The position numbers were made by a program, and so were the translations under genes. Under the pieces are notes generated by a model. That model did no database searches and was not told the DNA's origin. It worked only from the letters and a program-made list of their open reading frames with translations. A stretch of 56,078 nucleotides of DNA from Micromonospora sp. KC213 (GTDB lineage Bacteria > Actinomycetota > Actinomycetes > Mycobacteriales > Micromonosporaceae), in the NCBI RefSeq assembly GCF_004348325.1, contig NZ_SMKF01000017.1:1-56078 (forward strand), in the 5' to 3' direction. The number at the start of each line of letters is the position of its first letter. Position 1 is the stretch's first letter. This document shows positions 1 to 8,151 of this stretch, piece after piece.

Positions 1-2
1 GC

Positions 3-680
3 GGGTGGGAGGGACACCGGCCGGTCGAGGCGACGGAGTTGTTCATCCCGTTCCTCGAACGCAGCGGATACGTGGTACGGGTGGAGGGGTCGACGGAGAT
101 CTACGCCGATGCCGCCGAACTGGCCGACACCGACCTCATCGTGCAGTGCGTGACGATGTCGCAGATCACCGGGGAGCAGGTGGCGGGTCTGGCTGCGGCG
201 GTCGTCGCCGGGACGGGTTTCACCGGCTGGCACGGCGGCATCGTCGACTCGTTCCGCGCCTCCTCGGACTACCTGCACCTGGTGGGCGGCCAGTTCGCCA
301 CCCATCCGGGCATCCAACCGTGCGAACGTAGCGGCGGAGAGGAGGACAACTTCCTGCCGCACTCGGTCAAGATCACCGACCTCGGCCGGGAGCATCCGAT
401 CACCGCCGGGATCGAGGACTTCGACCTGGTCACCGAGCAGTACTGGGTGCTGCACGACGACCTGATCGAGGTACTGGCCACCACCACCCACCCGACGCGG
501 GCGTGGCACCCGTGGCACCGGCCGGTCACCTCGCCGGCGATCTGGACCCGAAACTGGGGCGCCGGGCGGATCGTCGTGACGACTCCGGGACACAGTCTCG
601 ACGTTCTGGAGCACGCCTGCGTCCGTACCGTCATCGAGAGGGGGATGGTGTGGGCGACCCGCACGGCGTCGGCATCGTAG
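3..680 (+). CDS. ThuA-like domain protein (5' truncated by window edge)
   Basis: The reading frame is open from the first base and the residues before the first internal start (GWEGHRPVEATELF) match the ThuA beginning, so the true start lies upstream of the window. The 225 visible residues have the glutamine-amidotransferase-like fold typical of ThuA: a glycine/histidine-rich turn (GWHGG, about residue 78) and a C-terminal segment with HPWHRPV. ThuA proteins are linked to trehalose and other sugar utilisation, but their chemistry is poorly defined. The stop overlaps the start of the downstream Gfo/Idh/MocA oxidoreductase by about 30 bases, a pairing often seen in sugar-catabolic operons. The family is a good call; the substrate is unknown. 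Confidence 0.8.
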   Translation, partial: GWEGHRPVEATELFIPFLERSGYVVRVEGSTEIYADAAELADTDLIVQCVTMSQITGEQVAGLAAAVVAGTGFTGWHGGIVDSFRASSDYLHLVGGQFATHPGIQPCERSGGEEDNFLPHSVKITDLGREHPITAGIEDFDLVTEQYWVLHDDLIEVLATTTHPTRAWHPWHRPVTSPAIWTRNWGAGRIVVTTPGHSLDVLEHACVRTVIERGMVWATRTASAS

Positions 681-1768
681 GTCTCGGGGTCATCTCCCGC
701 GCGTACCTGAACACGCTCGCCAACCATCCCACGGTGCGCGTCGTCGCGGTGGCCGACAGGGACGCGGCCCGGGCCGTCGCTGCCGCCGCCACGATTCCCG
801 GCGCCGAGGCGGTGAGCGTCGAGCGACTGCTCCACCACCCGGACGTGGCGACGGTGCTCAACCTCACGATCCCGGCGGCGCACGCCGAGATCTCGGGCGC
901 GGCGATCGACGCCGGCAGGAACGTCTACGTCGAGAAGCCGCTCACCGTCACGTTCCCGGAGGGCCGGTCGATCATCGACCGGGCGGCGTCGGCCGGCGTC
1001 CGCGTCGGCTGCGCGCCGGACACCGTCCTGGGCACCGGTACGCAGACCGCCCGAGCGGCGATCGACGGTGGACTGATCGGGCGCCCGCTCTCCGCGTCGG
1101 CCGTCATGGTCACCCCGGGACACGAGCGCTGGCACCCTGACCCCGACTTCTACTACGCCCCGGGCGGCGGCCCGCTGCTGGACATGGGGCCGTACTACAT
1201 TTCGGCGCTGGTTCACCTGCTCGGGCCGGTCCGTGCGGTGATCGGGGCGGCCAGCCAGCTGCGTGATGCCCGGGTCATCGGCTCGGGCCCCCGCCTCGGG
1301 CAGCGGATCCCGGTCGAGGTGCCGACCCACGTGACCGGTGTGCTGGAGCATGTGGGCGGCGCCCTGACCACCCTCACGACCAGCTTCGACGGTGTCGCGA
1401 CGACGGCCGCGCCGATCGAGGTGCAGGGGGAGAACGGCACCCTCGCCGTACCCGATCCCAACAACTTCGACGGCGAGGTCCGTCATCTCGCGCTCGACGG
1501 CCCCGGGTGGCGCGCCCTCGAACCGCGGGCCGGCTACGTCGCCGCCTCCCGGGGGGTCGGCCTGATCGACCTGGTCCGGGCCGACGAGATGCGTCCGCCG
1601 CGGGCCAGCGGTGAGGTGGCGCTGCACGTACTCGACGTCATGACCGCCCTGCTCGGTTCGGCCGCCGAGGGCCGACGGGTCGAGCTGACGACGGCGGTCG
1701 AACGTCCCGCACCCGTCCCGTTCACCCCGGCCGAGGACTGGCTGTCAGCCCTCGCGCCCGGGCGCTGA
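650..1768 (+). CDS. Gfo/Idh/MocA family oxidoreductase
   Basis: This 372-residue NAD(P)-dependent sugar or inositol dehydrogenase-like protein starts at GTG 650, preceded by a GAGAGGGGG ribosome binding site and lying inside the end of the ThuA-like gene. The N-terminal Rossmann motif GIVGLGVISR is at about residues 8-17. The family EKP motif (VEKPLTVT) is near residue 98, and a C-terminal alpha/beta substrate domain follows (GGGPLLDMGPYY near 180). Family members oxidise or epimerise sugars and polyols in the cytoplasm. Overlap with the ThuA-like gene indicates co-transcription and a shared sugar-related role. The exact substrate cannot be read from the sequence. Confidence 0.85.
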   Translation: MGDPHGVGIVGLGVISRAYLNTLANHPTVRVVAVADRDAARAVAAAATIPGAEAVSVERLLHHPDVATVLNLTIPAAHAEISGAAIDAGRNVYVEKPLTVTFPEGRSIIDRAASAGVRVGCAPDTVLGTGTQTARAAIDGGLIGRPLSASAVMVTPGHERWHPDPDFYYAPGGGPLLDMGPYYISALVHLLGPVRAVIGAASQLRDARVIGSGPRLGQRIPVEVPTHVTGVLEHVGGALTTLTTSFDGVATTAAPIEVQGENGTLAVPDPNNFDGEVRHLALDGPGWRALEPRAGYVAASRGVGLIDLVRADEMRPPRASGEVALHVLDVMTALLGSAAEGRRVELTTAVERPAPVPFTPAEDWLSALAPGR

Positions 1769-1772
1769 GGAC

Positions 1773-1796
1773 GCCGGCACGTGGTGGTGCCCCGGC
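1773..1796 (+). terminator. Putative stem-loop after the Gfo/Idh/MocA gene
   Basis: Directly after the stop at 1768 there is a GC-rich hairpin: GGCAC (1776-1780) pairs with GTGCC (1787-1791) around a six-base loop, and GCC (1773-1775) can pair with GGC (1794-1796) across a small bulge. There is no U-tract, as is usual in actinomycetes. Confidence 0.4.
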
Positions 1797-1980
1797 GCGG
1801 CCTGCCCGGCGGCTTCCCGCCGCTTCACCGCAGTCTGACCGCAGGCTACGGGCTGGCCGCGACCGCCTCGGCCGCGCCGGCCGACCCGCGGGGGAGGACG
1901 CTGCGCGCGATGCCGTTGGCCGATGGAACGTTCCGCAACAGCATCGGTTGTTGCCGATGTCAACTGCTTGGACAAGCACG

Positions 1981-2175
1981 ATGTCTGAAGTGACGAGAAG
2001 GAAACTTCTCACCGCCGGCGCGGCTGGGGCTGGTGCCGTGCTGCTGCCGGCCGGTTGGACTGCGGACGCGGACGCGGACGCGGCCTACCGCTCGGTCGGC
2101 CGGGACGCGGGGGCTGATGCCAGCGTCGGTGATTTCCGTAAAGCTTCAGTGCAACGGTGCTGGTGGGAACGATGA
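1981..2175 (+). pseudogene. Truncated gene start with twin-arginine signal peptide
   Basis: ATG 1981 opens a frame with a classical Tat signal: twin arginine TRRKLL at residues 5-10, a hydrophobic Ala/Gly-rich core, then an Ala/Asp repeat ending about residue 37. After about residue 40 the translation loses protein-like character, and it stops at 2175 inside the end of the oppositely oriented MFS gene. It reads as the first part of an exported protein whose body has been replaced by the MerR/MFS module. The original enzyme cannot be identified. Confidence 0.55.
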
Positions 2176-3358
2176 GGATCATCAATGCACCGCATCCGAC
2201 GAGAATAGCGGGGGCACTGGTCCGGTCAAGGAGGAAGCCTCCGAGCGCCGCTCCAAGGGGGGAGGCTGTCAGGAGTACGGCGTTGCGTGCAGCCAGAACC
2301 GTGGTGAGCGAGTCGGCGGGCGCGCGGTCCTGAATCAGGGTGAAGGAGAGCGCGGAGTAGGGGCCGTAGACGAGTCCGGCGAAAACGAAGCCGATCAGGG
2401 AAGGGACGGCGGTGTGCGTGATGGCGAAGGGGAGCATTCCGACGCCGTGACCCGCGATGATGCCGAGCATGGCTGGCCACAGGGGAAGCTGTCTAGCCGT
2501 GCCTAGCGCCAGAGCGCCGACGACGGCTCCGATCCCGAAGGCGGCCCAATAGGCACCGAGCAGCCCCGCGCCGGCATCGAGGTTGTCGGAGACGAACAAG
2601 GGAAGGGCGACTTTGACGGGGCCGAAAGCGAGGTTGAACACCCAGGTGACGACGAGCAGGCCGAGAAGTTCCGGCTGACGCCGCAGAATACTCAGCCCTT
2701 GCCGTGTGTCGCTGGCCACCGGCCCTGATGTTGGTGAACAGGGCAGGTTGATGCGGCCGGTCTGGAAGGCGAGCACGGCGAACGTGGCAGCGTCCAAGCC
2801 GATGATCCATACCGGGGACACCACTCCCACGAGCAGGCCCGCGAGAGCTGGACCAGCGATCATCGCGCTCCACAGACTGGTGCTGAGCACGCTGTTGGCT
2901 GTCAGACGCTGGTTGTCGGAAAGCAGGGGAGCGAACAGGGCATGCTTGCCGGCCTTGCCCCAGGCGTGTAGCAGCGAGGAGGCACCCAGGAGCCCGACGT
3001 ACACGGCCGGGGTGAGCACTCCCGCCGCGTGCGCGACCGGGACCGCCCCCAGCAGCACGGCCCGTAGCGCGGAGTCAGTGACCAGGAGCGACTGCGCCGG
3101 AAGCCGCCGCATCCATCGGCCCAGGACCAGTGCGCCGAGGGCACCGGGCAGGACGTAGGCGGCGACAGCGACGCCCGCCAGCGCGCCTTGGCCGCCGTCG
3201 GGCCCCAGCGCGAACGCGAGCCACGCGATGGCGACGACGGTCATGCCGTCGCCCAGGTCAGACAACGCGAAGACCGGCATCAGCCGCCGAAAGGTGCGGT
3301 CGGCGAACAGGGAGCGGTAGGGGCCGGGCATCAGGCGTCCCGGTGCTGCTGAGAACAT
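2009..3358 (-). CDS. MFS transporter, SoxR-type regulated (C-terminus abnormal)
   Basis: Major facilitator superfamily protein with about 12 predicted membrane segments, starting near ATG 3358 (GTG 3367 and ATG 3331 are alternatives). Early motifs are FALSDLGDGM and LGRWMRRL, the usual loop 2-3 region. The predicted transcription start from the SoxR-like promoter falls next to ATG 3358, so a leaderless message is possible. The protein proper appears to end near the sequence VALKLYGNHRRW. The last 45 or so residues are Pro/Arg-rich, read antisense through the truncated Tat gene, and look like a junction artefact. It probably exports a redox-active or toxic compound under control of the divergent MerR-family regulator at 3421. 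Confidence 0.8.
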   Translation of the reverse strand: MFSAAPGRLMPGPYRSLFADRTFRRLMPVFALSDLGDGMTVVAIAWLAFALGPDGGQGALAGVAVAAYVLPGALGALVLGRWMRRLPAQSLLVTDSALRAVLLGAVPVAHAAGVLTPAVYVGLLGASSLLHAWGKAGKHALFAPLLSDNQRLTANSVLSTSLWSAMIAGPALAGLLVGVVSPVWIIGLDAATFAVLAFQTGRINLPCSPTSGPVASDTRQGLSILRRQPELLGLLVVTWVFNLAFGPVKVALPLFVSDNLDAGAGLLGAYWAAFGIGAVVGALALGTARQLPLWPAMLGIIAGHGVGMLPFAITHTAVPSLIGFVFAGLVYGPYSALSFTLIQDRAPADSLTTVLAARNAVLLTASPLGAALGGFLLDRTSAPAILVGCGALMILIVPTSTVALKLYGNHRRWHQPPRPGRPSGRPRPRPRPQSNRPAAARHQPQPRRR

Positions 3359-3365
3359 GCAGCTC

Positions 3366-3396
3366 ACAGTCGTCCTTCAAGCATGCTTGAAGTCAA
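3366..3396 (-). promoter_or_regulatory. SoxR-box-like operator in a 19-bp-spaced promoter
   Basis: A perfect 18-bp palindrome CTTCAAGCATGCTTGAAG lies at 3375-3392 between the divergent MFS and MerR genes. On the minus strand it sits in the 19-base spacer between TTGACT (3396-3391) and GACTGT (3371-3366). A 19-bp spacer with a dyad is the hallmark of MerR-family activation, and the sequence closely resembles the enterobacterial soxS box (CCTCAAG-N4-CTTGAGG), recalled from the literature. Confidence 0.75.
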
Positions 3397-3420
3397 GGCA
3401 GGATCGGGAAAGGGACGGGC

Positions 3421-3813
3421 ATGCGATATCTACCCATCAGTGAGATCGCGAACAAAGCCCGCGTGCGCGCTTCAGCACTGCGCTACTGGGAGGAGCGCGG
3501 TCTGCTGCCCCGTGCACACCGCGAAGGCGGACGCCGAGTGTGGCCCGCGAGCACCGTCCGCCGGGTCGCCCTGATCAAGATGGCACAGCGGGTCGGGTTC
3601 ACCCTCGCCGAGATCACACAACTGCTAGCCGCCGACACCACACCATCCGCTACCCGCCAGTGGCGGGACATGGCCACGCGTAAGCTGCCCGAACTCGACC
3701 AACACATCGCACAGACCCAGGCCCTGCGGCAGGCAGTAGCGGACTGCCTGGAGTGCGGCTGCATGAAATTCGATCAGTGCGTACTACTCGACACCACGGA
3801 CGCGGCACCCTGA
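3421..3813 (+). CDS. MerR-family regulator with SoxR-type [2Fe-2S] cysteine motif
   Basis: This 130-residue protein starts at ATG 3421 behind a purine-rich RBS (GGGAAAGGGACGG). The N-terminal winged helix carries the MerR signature (LRYWEERGLL, residues 21-30), followed by a dimerisation helix. Near the C-terminus CLECGCMKFDQC has the spacing C-x2-C-x-C-x5-C, the same as the iron-sulphur ligands of SoxR. The protein should therefore be a redox-sensing activator. It is divergent from an MFS pump whose promoter contains a SoxR-like box (3366-3396), so the pump is its likely target, as for SoxR regulons in actinomycetes that respond to redox-active metabolites. Strict orthology to SoxR is inferred. 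Confidence 0.85.
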   Translation: MRYLPISEIANKARVRASALRYWEERGLLPRAHREGGRRVWPASTVRRVALIKMAQRVGFTLAEITQLLAADTTPSATRQWRDMATRKLPELDQHIAQTQALRQAVADCLECGCMKFDQCVLLDTTDAAP

Positions 3814-4112
3814 CCGACAGGCGCTCACGACAGACCGTCCGGGAACCGCGCCTGCGGCGTGGCGGGCGCGATGCGCTCCAGGCGGCGGCGATCGCGGCAA
3901 GCCACCGGTCCAGCCCTTCGATGACCGCTGTGGTCGATGCCCGACGGCGCAAGACAGGAGTCCGGCCCGGCGTCGTCCACTGCCAACAGTGCCATCGCAG
4001 CGGCGAACCCCGCAACGTCGAGCCCGACAAGTCGAAGCAGGAGAGGCAGTCATATATCACCGTGCGTCGCCACCGGCGATGAACACCGGTCCACCCGGAG
4101 CGGCAGATCCGC
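3814..4112. other. Gene-free interval between MerR regulator and NUDIX gene
   Basis: No frame here shows convincing coding character in length, motif or codon use. A minus-strand frame around 3880-4040 has short protein-like stretches that change frame, so it could be an old gene remnant, but no family was recognised. No clear terminator hairpin was seen. Confidence 0.4.
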
Positions 4113-4547
4113 ATGGGTCAGAATGTGCCGATGACGATCTCCGCTGACGACTCCGGTCGGGCCCGGATTGTGACGGCCGTTCTTCGCGACGGCGATCGGG
4201 TGTTGCTGTGTCATCGAAGCGCCGGACGCCGTTGGTATCCGGATGTGTGGGACCTGCCGGGCGGTCATGTTGACGAGGGGGAGGATCCGAAGGAGAGCCT
4301 TGTCCGCGAGCTTCGGGAGGAGTTGGGGATCACGGCATCGGAGCCGTCCAGCCCGCCGATGCATGAGATCCGGACCGCGACGTTCGACATGCAGATCTGG
4401 TTGATCGACAGGTGGACCGGAACACCTGTCAACGCCGCGCCGGACGAACACGACGCTGTGGCGTGGTTCGAGACGTCCGACCTTGACAGGTTGCGTCTCG
4501 CCCACGAGTCGTACCCCTCGATGCTCACCGCCGTGCTCGCCACGTGA
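4113..4547 (+). CDS. NUDIX hydrolase
   Basis: This 144-residue protein from ATG 4113 (GGAG upstream; ATG 4131 is an alternative) carries a complete NUDIX box G-x5-E-x7-REL-x-EE-x-G-I at about residues 51-73 (GGHVDEGEDP, then RELREELGI). It would hydrolyse a nucleoside diphosphate linked to another moiety, using Mg bound by the box glutamates, in the cytoplasm. At this size it resembles MutT/ADP-ribose or 8-oxo-dGTP type house-cleaning enzymes, but substrate cannot be assigned. It stands alone among unrelated small genes. Confidence 0.85.
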   Translation: MGQNVPMTISADDSGRARIVTAVLRDGDRVLLCHRSAGRRWYPDVWDLPGGHVDEGEDPKESLVRELREELGITASEPSSPPMHEIRTATFDMQIWLIDRWTGTPVNAAPDEHDAVAWFETSDLDRLRLAHESYPSMLTAVLAT

Positions 4548-4688
4548 CGTCGCTCTGGGAGCCAGGGGTGCGCGCTCATCGGTACGACCGCGCGTTCAGC
4601 CGCAGCACCATCAAAGAGCGGGCTGCCACTTGTCTTGCGGCCGCCCCGTCGCCTGCCAGGAACAATCGTCTCGTCCGGAAGGGTCAGG

Positions 4689-5141
4689 ATGTCGCACCCG
4701 GGTAACTCGTCTGATGATGCCACCGAGACGCCGACCAGCGATGCTGATCCTGCGGGTGTCGAGGCACTTCGCGACGCCGAACGCCGTCTTCAGCGAGCGC
4801 AGTTGACATCTGACGTCCAGACATTGGATCGCCTGCTCGATGACCGACTGGTCTTCACTGGCCCGGATGGCAGGCTCTACTCCAAGCAGGACGACCTACA
4901 TGTGCACCGATCCGGTGAGCAGACGATAACCAGGGTTGACGAGGAGGACTTGGGGGTGCTGGTGGCTGGCGGCACCGGCTTGACCTTCTTTCTCGGCACG
5001 CTGGAGGGGGCGATGGCCGGGCAACCGTTCCTCGCCCGAGTTCGCTACACCCGCACCTGGGTCCACGAGGCCGACCGGGGATGGCGCCTCATCGCGGCAC
5101 ACGTCAGCGCCGCGAGTGAGGATGTCGTCGCGCCCACGTGA
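4689..5141 (+). CDS. DUF4440/SnoaL-like (NTF2 fold) protein
   Basis: The 150-residue product starts at ATG 4689, preceded by GGAAGGGTCAGG. The segment from ALRDAERRLQRAQ through LDRLLDDRLVFTGPDG, then the strand YTRTWVHEADRGWRLIAAH, is characteristic of the DUF4440 branch of the NTF2-like fold. These small cone-shaped proteins bind hydrophobic ligands or act as isomerases or cyclases; no catalytic residues can be named here. The Asp/Ser/Thr-rich first 20 residues look like a disordered tail. Function unknown. Confidence 0.7.
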   Translation: MSHPGNSSDDATETPTSDADPAGVEALRDAERRLQRAQLTSDVQTLDRLLDDRLVFTGPDGRLYSKQDDLHVHRSGEQTITRVDEEDLGVLVAGGTGLTFFLGTLEGAMAGQPFLARVRYTRTWVHEADRGWRLIAAHVSAASEDVVAPT

Positions 5142-5167
5142 TCGAAGAGCGGGGGGATGCGTCGACC

Positions 5168-5340
5168 GGAGCGGACCCTGGCCTGCGCCCTGACCTCGAA
5201 CACCGTGGCGTCGGCTACCTCCTGGCGGCCGGCTGCGACCGACGAGTGGCGGTCAACGACGCCGCACCCTCATCCGCGTCGGCCACCTCGCCCAGTGGAT
5301 CCCCAGCGGCGAACTCGCCTGCTACCTGTGCTGGTCACCC
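5168..5340 (+). pseudogene. Remnant of an IS701-family transposase
   Basis: One frame encodes GADPGLR followed by GVGYLLAAGCDRRV, a stretch typical of the DDE core of IS701-family transposases. After about 5262 the match continues in another frame with GELACYLCWSP, corresponding to the later GELAYYLCY region, so bases have been lost and the frame shifted. Neither end of an insertion sequence nor terminal repeats were found. It marks an old transposition event. Confidence 0.6.
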
Positions 5341-5430
5341 TGCCCGGCCCTGCTGCACACCGACCGGTTCTGCAGGTCGTCTGTTGATGGTCGCGGCTGA
5401 TAGCCGCCAGCGATAACCCGTCGGTCACTG

Positions 5431-6642
5431 TTGGCTTGGCGGATGCCACGCTTGGTTTCACCTTCGACCGCAACCGCTCGTCGTGCCGTCAGCCGGTCCC
5501 CGCTGCTCGGTTGGTTGGCCGTTGTCTGGATCGGGATGGGCATCTTCGTCATCGTCACCGCCGAGATCCTGCCGATCGGCTTGTTGACCTGCATCGGTTC
5601 CACATTCGGTGTCTCCGACGGCACGGCTGGTCTGACGATGACCATGCCGGGCCTGCTTGCGGCCGTGTCGGCACCCATCGTCGCCGTCGCCGCCGGTCGG
5701 CTCGACCGGCGGACGCTGCTGTGCGGCCTGATGCTGCTCCTGGCCGTGGCGAACGTGCTGGCCGCCACCGCGGCATCCTATGCCGTCGTGGTGGCGTCCC
5801 GAGCACTCGTCGGCATCGTGATCGGCGGCTTCTGGTCGATCGGTGCGGGGCTTGCGGCACGGCTGGTGCGACCCGAACAGGTCGGCGTGGCAACCGCGGT
5901 AGTTTTTTCCGCCGTACCGTTGGGATCGGTCTTCGGTGTTCCAGCCGGGACCTTCATCGCCCAGTACGGTGGCTGGCGTAGCGCATTCGTCGTGCTCGGT
6001 GCGCTGAGCGTGATCGTGCTGGTGGCACTGGTCGTGGTGCTGCCGCCGCTGCCGGCCGAGCGACCGGTCAGGTTCGCCGCGTTGACGAGTCTGGCGGGTG
6101 GTTCCACCGGCCGCACCGCCCTGATCCTCACGGCCCTCGTGGTGACCGCGCACTTCGGCACCTACACCTACGTGACCCCCTTTCTGCAGCAGGTCACCGG
6201 CGTCGGCTCGGTCACCCCGTTCCTGTTGGTCTACGGTGTCGCCGGCGTCGTGGGCAACTTCGTCGCTGGCGCGGCCGTACGACTGCGACTTCGGGCCACC
6301 ATGACGGCCAGCGCTGTCGCTCTCGCCTCGGCCACCGCGATGCTGCCCACGTTCGGCACCGCAACCATCGGCGCGATGGTGCTGTTGGCCGTGTGGGGCT
6401 TCGCCTACGGGGCCGTGCCCATCTGTTCGCAGTCCTGGTTCGCGGCCGCTGGCGCAACCGAGGCCGCGTCCGTGCTGTTCACATCGTCGTTCCAGGCCAC
6501 CATCGCATTAGGCGCGGTCCTCGGCGGCGTGGTGGTCGACGCGACGTCGCCGTCGATTCTGATGGTCCTCGGCTCGGGCGCCGCCCTGCTCGCCGCGTTC
6601 GTTTCGGCCAGGTCGACAAACCCGCGAGGGCACCTCCTCTGA
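5431..6642 (+). CDS. MFS efflux transporter (DHA1-type)
   Basis: A protein of about 400 residues (TTG 5431 or ATG 5443; no strong RBS) with 12 predicted membrane helices. The opening FVIVTAEILPIGLL is typical of the drug:H+ antiporter-1 group that includes NepI/AraJ/YdhP-like sugar or nucleoside effluxers. Motif A-like AGRLDRRTL is at about residue 87 and the antiporter helix 5 region GSVFGVPAGTFI at about 168-179. It sits between a transposase remnant and an oxidoreductase remnant, so it is probably a stand-alone acquired pump. Substrate unknown. Confidence 0.85.
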   Translation: MAWRMPRLVSPSTATARRAVSRSPLLGWLAVVWIGMGIFVIVTAEILPIGLLTCIGSTFGVSDGTAGLTMTMPGLLAAVSAPIVAVAAGRLDRRTLLCGLMLLLAVANVLAATAASYAVVVASRALVGIVIGGFWSIGAGLAARLVRPEQVGVATAVVFSAVPLGSVFGVPAGTFIAQYGGWRSAFVVLGALSVIVLVALVVVLPPLPAERPVRFAALTSLAGGSTGRTALILTALVVTAHFGTYTYVTPFLQQVTGVGSVTPFLLVYGVAGVVGNFVAGAAVRLRLRATMTASAVALASATAMLPTFGTATIGAMVLLAVWGFAYGAVPICSQSWFAAAGATEAASVLFTSSFQATIALGAVLGGVVVDATSPSILMVLGSGAALLAAFVSARSTNPRGHLL

Positions 6643-6907
6643 GGCGTTTCCGGATCCGACCTGGCGACCGACGGGCGAGTTCTTCTTCAACACCGTCATG
6701 GACCCGCTGTTGAACCGCAGGCTGGGCCACACCGCGCACGAGGACATGCGCCGCATGGAAACCCCCGTCCGCGAAAGCGACCTGGACTGGACGATCGCCC
6801 GCCCATCCGGGCTGTTCGACCATCCGAGCGTCACCCGGTACCGGGTTGTTCAGAACGTCGCCGGCGGGCTTCGGGGCAGGTGGCAGCGAACAGCCGTGAG
6901 GTGCTGA
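6641..6907 (+). pseudogene. Remnant of an NAD(P)-binding (NmrA/atypical SDR-like) protein
   Basis: A frame continuous with the end of the MFS gene encodes a C-terminal half of an NAD(P)H-binding domain protein: EDMRRMETPVRESDLDWTIA then RPSGLFDHPSVTRYRV, the family's substrate-side region. It has no start codon or Rossmann motif, and loses similarity after about residue 75. Both ends are therefore broken. Its intact relatives reduce small carbonyls or sense NADP. Confidence 0.6.
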
Positions 6908-7000
6908 AAGTGGTCTGTTCGGTGCCGGGCGGGATGAGCGTGTCGACCCGGGTCCGCCAGGCGTGCCGGGCGTCCAGGTCCGTGATGGGGTCGGGTTGCC

Positions 7001-7453
7001 TCAGGCCGAGGCTGCGGCGACGCAGAACTCGTTGCCCTCCGGGTCGGCCATCACAACGTGATGCCCGTCGAACTCCTGCCGGACGGCCCCGCCCGCCTTC
7101 ACCAGCCGCTCAGACTCCGCCTTGATTCGCGCCCACCGCTCACCCGCACTGCCGTGTCCCGGCACCCGAACATCGATATGAAGCCGGTTCTTCGCCGCCT
7201 TCGGTTCGGGAACCTTGAGGATGGAGAGGCGAGGGCCGACGCCGTCGGGGTCGCAGAGCCACGCTCCGTCGTCCTCGGAGTCGTCCTCCGGCAGGTCAAA
7301 CTGCGCGAGCCACTCCTCGCGGGTCTTGAAGGGAGCAGGGGGCGGCTCGTCGATATAGCCCAGTGCCGTCTTCCAGAAATCGGCGAGGAGTTGTGCGTTC
7401 GCGCAATCGAGGGTCAGATCAATTTTGGCTGCCACGACAGGACCGTACTGCAC
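7001..7453 (-). CDS. VOC (glyoxalase/dioxygenase-like fold) family protein
   Basis: The 150-residue protein begins at GTG 7453 (CAGAGGT upstream; GTG 7435 possible). It has the paired beta-alpha-beta-beta-beta modules of the vicinal oxygen chelate fold: LTLDCANAQLLADFWKTALG at the start and HHVVMADPEGNEFCV at the end, a signature of the glyoxalase-like subfamily common in actinomycetes. A metal-site histidine (NRLHIDV) is present. Such proteins range from antibiotic-binding resistance proteins to lyases; no activity can be assigned. It is monocistronic and faces the preceding MFS gene. Confidence 0.8.
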   Translation of the reverse strand: MQYGPVVAAKIDLTLDCANAQLLADFWKTALGYIDEPPPAPFKTREEWLAQFDLPEDDSEDDGAWLCDPDGVGPRLSILKVPEPKAAKNRLHIDVRVPGHGSAGERWARIKAESERLVKAGGAVRQEFDGHHVVMADPEGNEFCVAAASA

Positions 7454-8151
7454 ACCTCTGACAGCTGCCGCCGTGACCAGTGTTCGTGATCCCCGGAGAA
7501 CTCTGACCGACCGTCGCGGACATGTAGTCTATGAATCGTCGCAGTTCAGAGCCGGTTCACGAGCTCCTGCGGTCCATAAGACCACCATCACCTACGTCTA
7601 CCGGTGTCTGCCGTCCTGCGGCCGGTCAACTCTCCCTGAGGTCGTGCTGTGCCTACTCGGTGACCTGGGGTCAGGGAAGCCGCAGCGCTCCCTGGTGCCC
7701 GAGGATGAAGGCCCATAAGGGGCTGCCCTTCGGTTGCCGCCAGGCGTTAGTCAGGGATACCAGCCAGGGTGCCCTGGTCGAGGTCGGCGCGGTCGCCTCG
7801 GGTTCGGCGAGCATTGTCGCCGAACCCGACGCGCCACGGCGACGAAGTTTGCGGACGGCCATGACCCCGGCCGTCCGGCCCGGGGGCCAACGCGCCAATC
7901 ACTCTGGCGGCGACTCGACTCTCCGGGCCGGACCCAATGCCGCCGACCGCGTGACGCTGCGTCACCCTTTTCGATCAAGGCAATGTCCGGCCGTGCCGAT
8001 GAACGGCAGCCATTCGCTCATCGGTGTGGCACACCGGCCGTCCGTCGGCGACGTGCCGGTGCGGACGCGAGTGCGGCGGTTCACGCTGCCAGACACGTTG
8101 GTAGGCCGACGCCGACGTGACCTCCAGCGCTGACCCCACCCACCAGTCCCA
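7454..8151. other. Gene-free interval of about 700 bp
   Basis: Several open frames cross this stretch but none has family motifs, a start with RBS, or consistent GC3 bias. The longest plus-strand one (7531-8133) is Arg/Ser/Pro-rich, which is typical of a non-coding frame in high-GC DNA. No tRNA T-loop signature, long inverted repeat or transposase motif was seen. It is probably eroded sequence. Confidence 0.4.

Noticed and set aside
7531..8133. 200-codon plus-strand frame as a possible gene
   Set aside because: No motifs, no RBS, composition typical of non-coding high-GC DNA.
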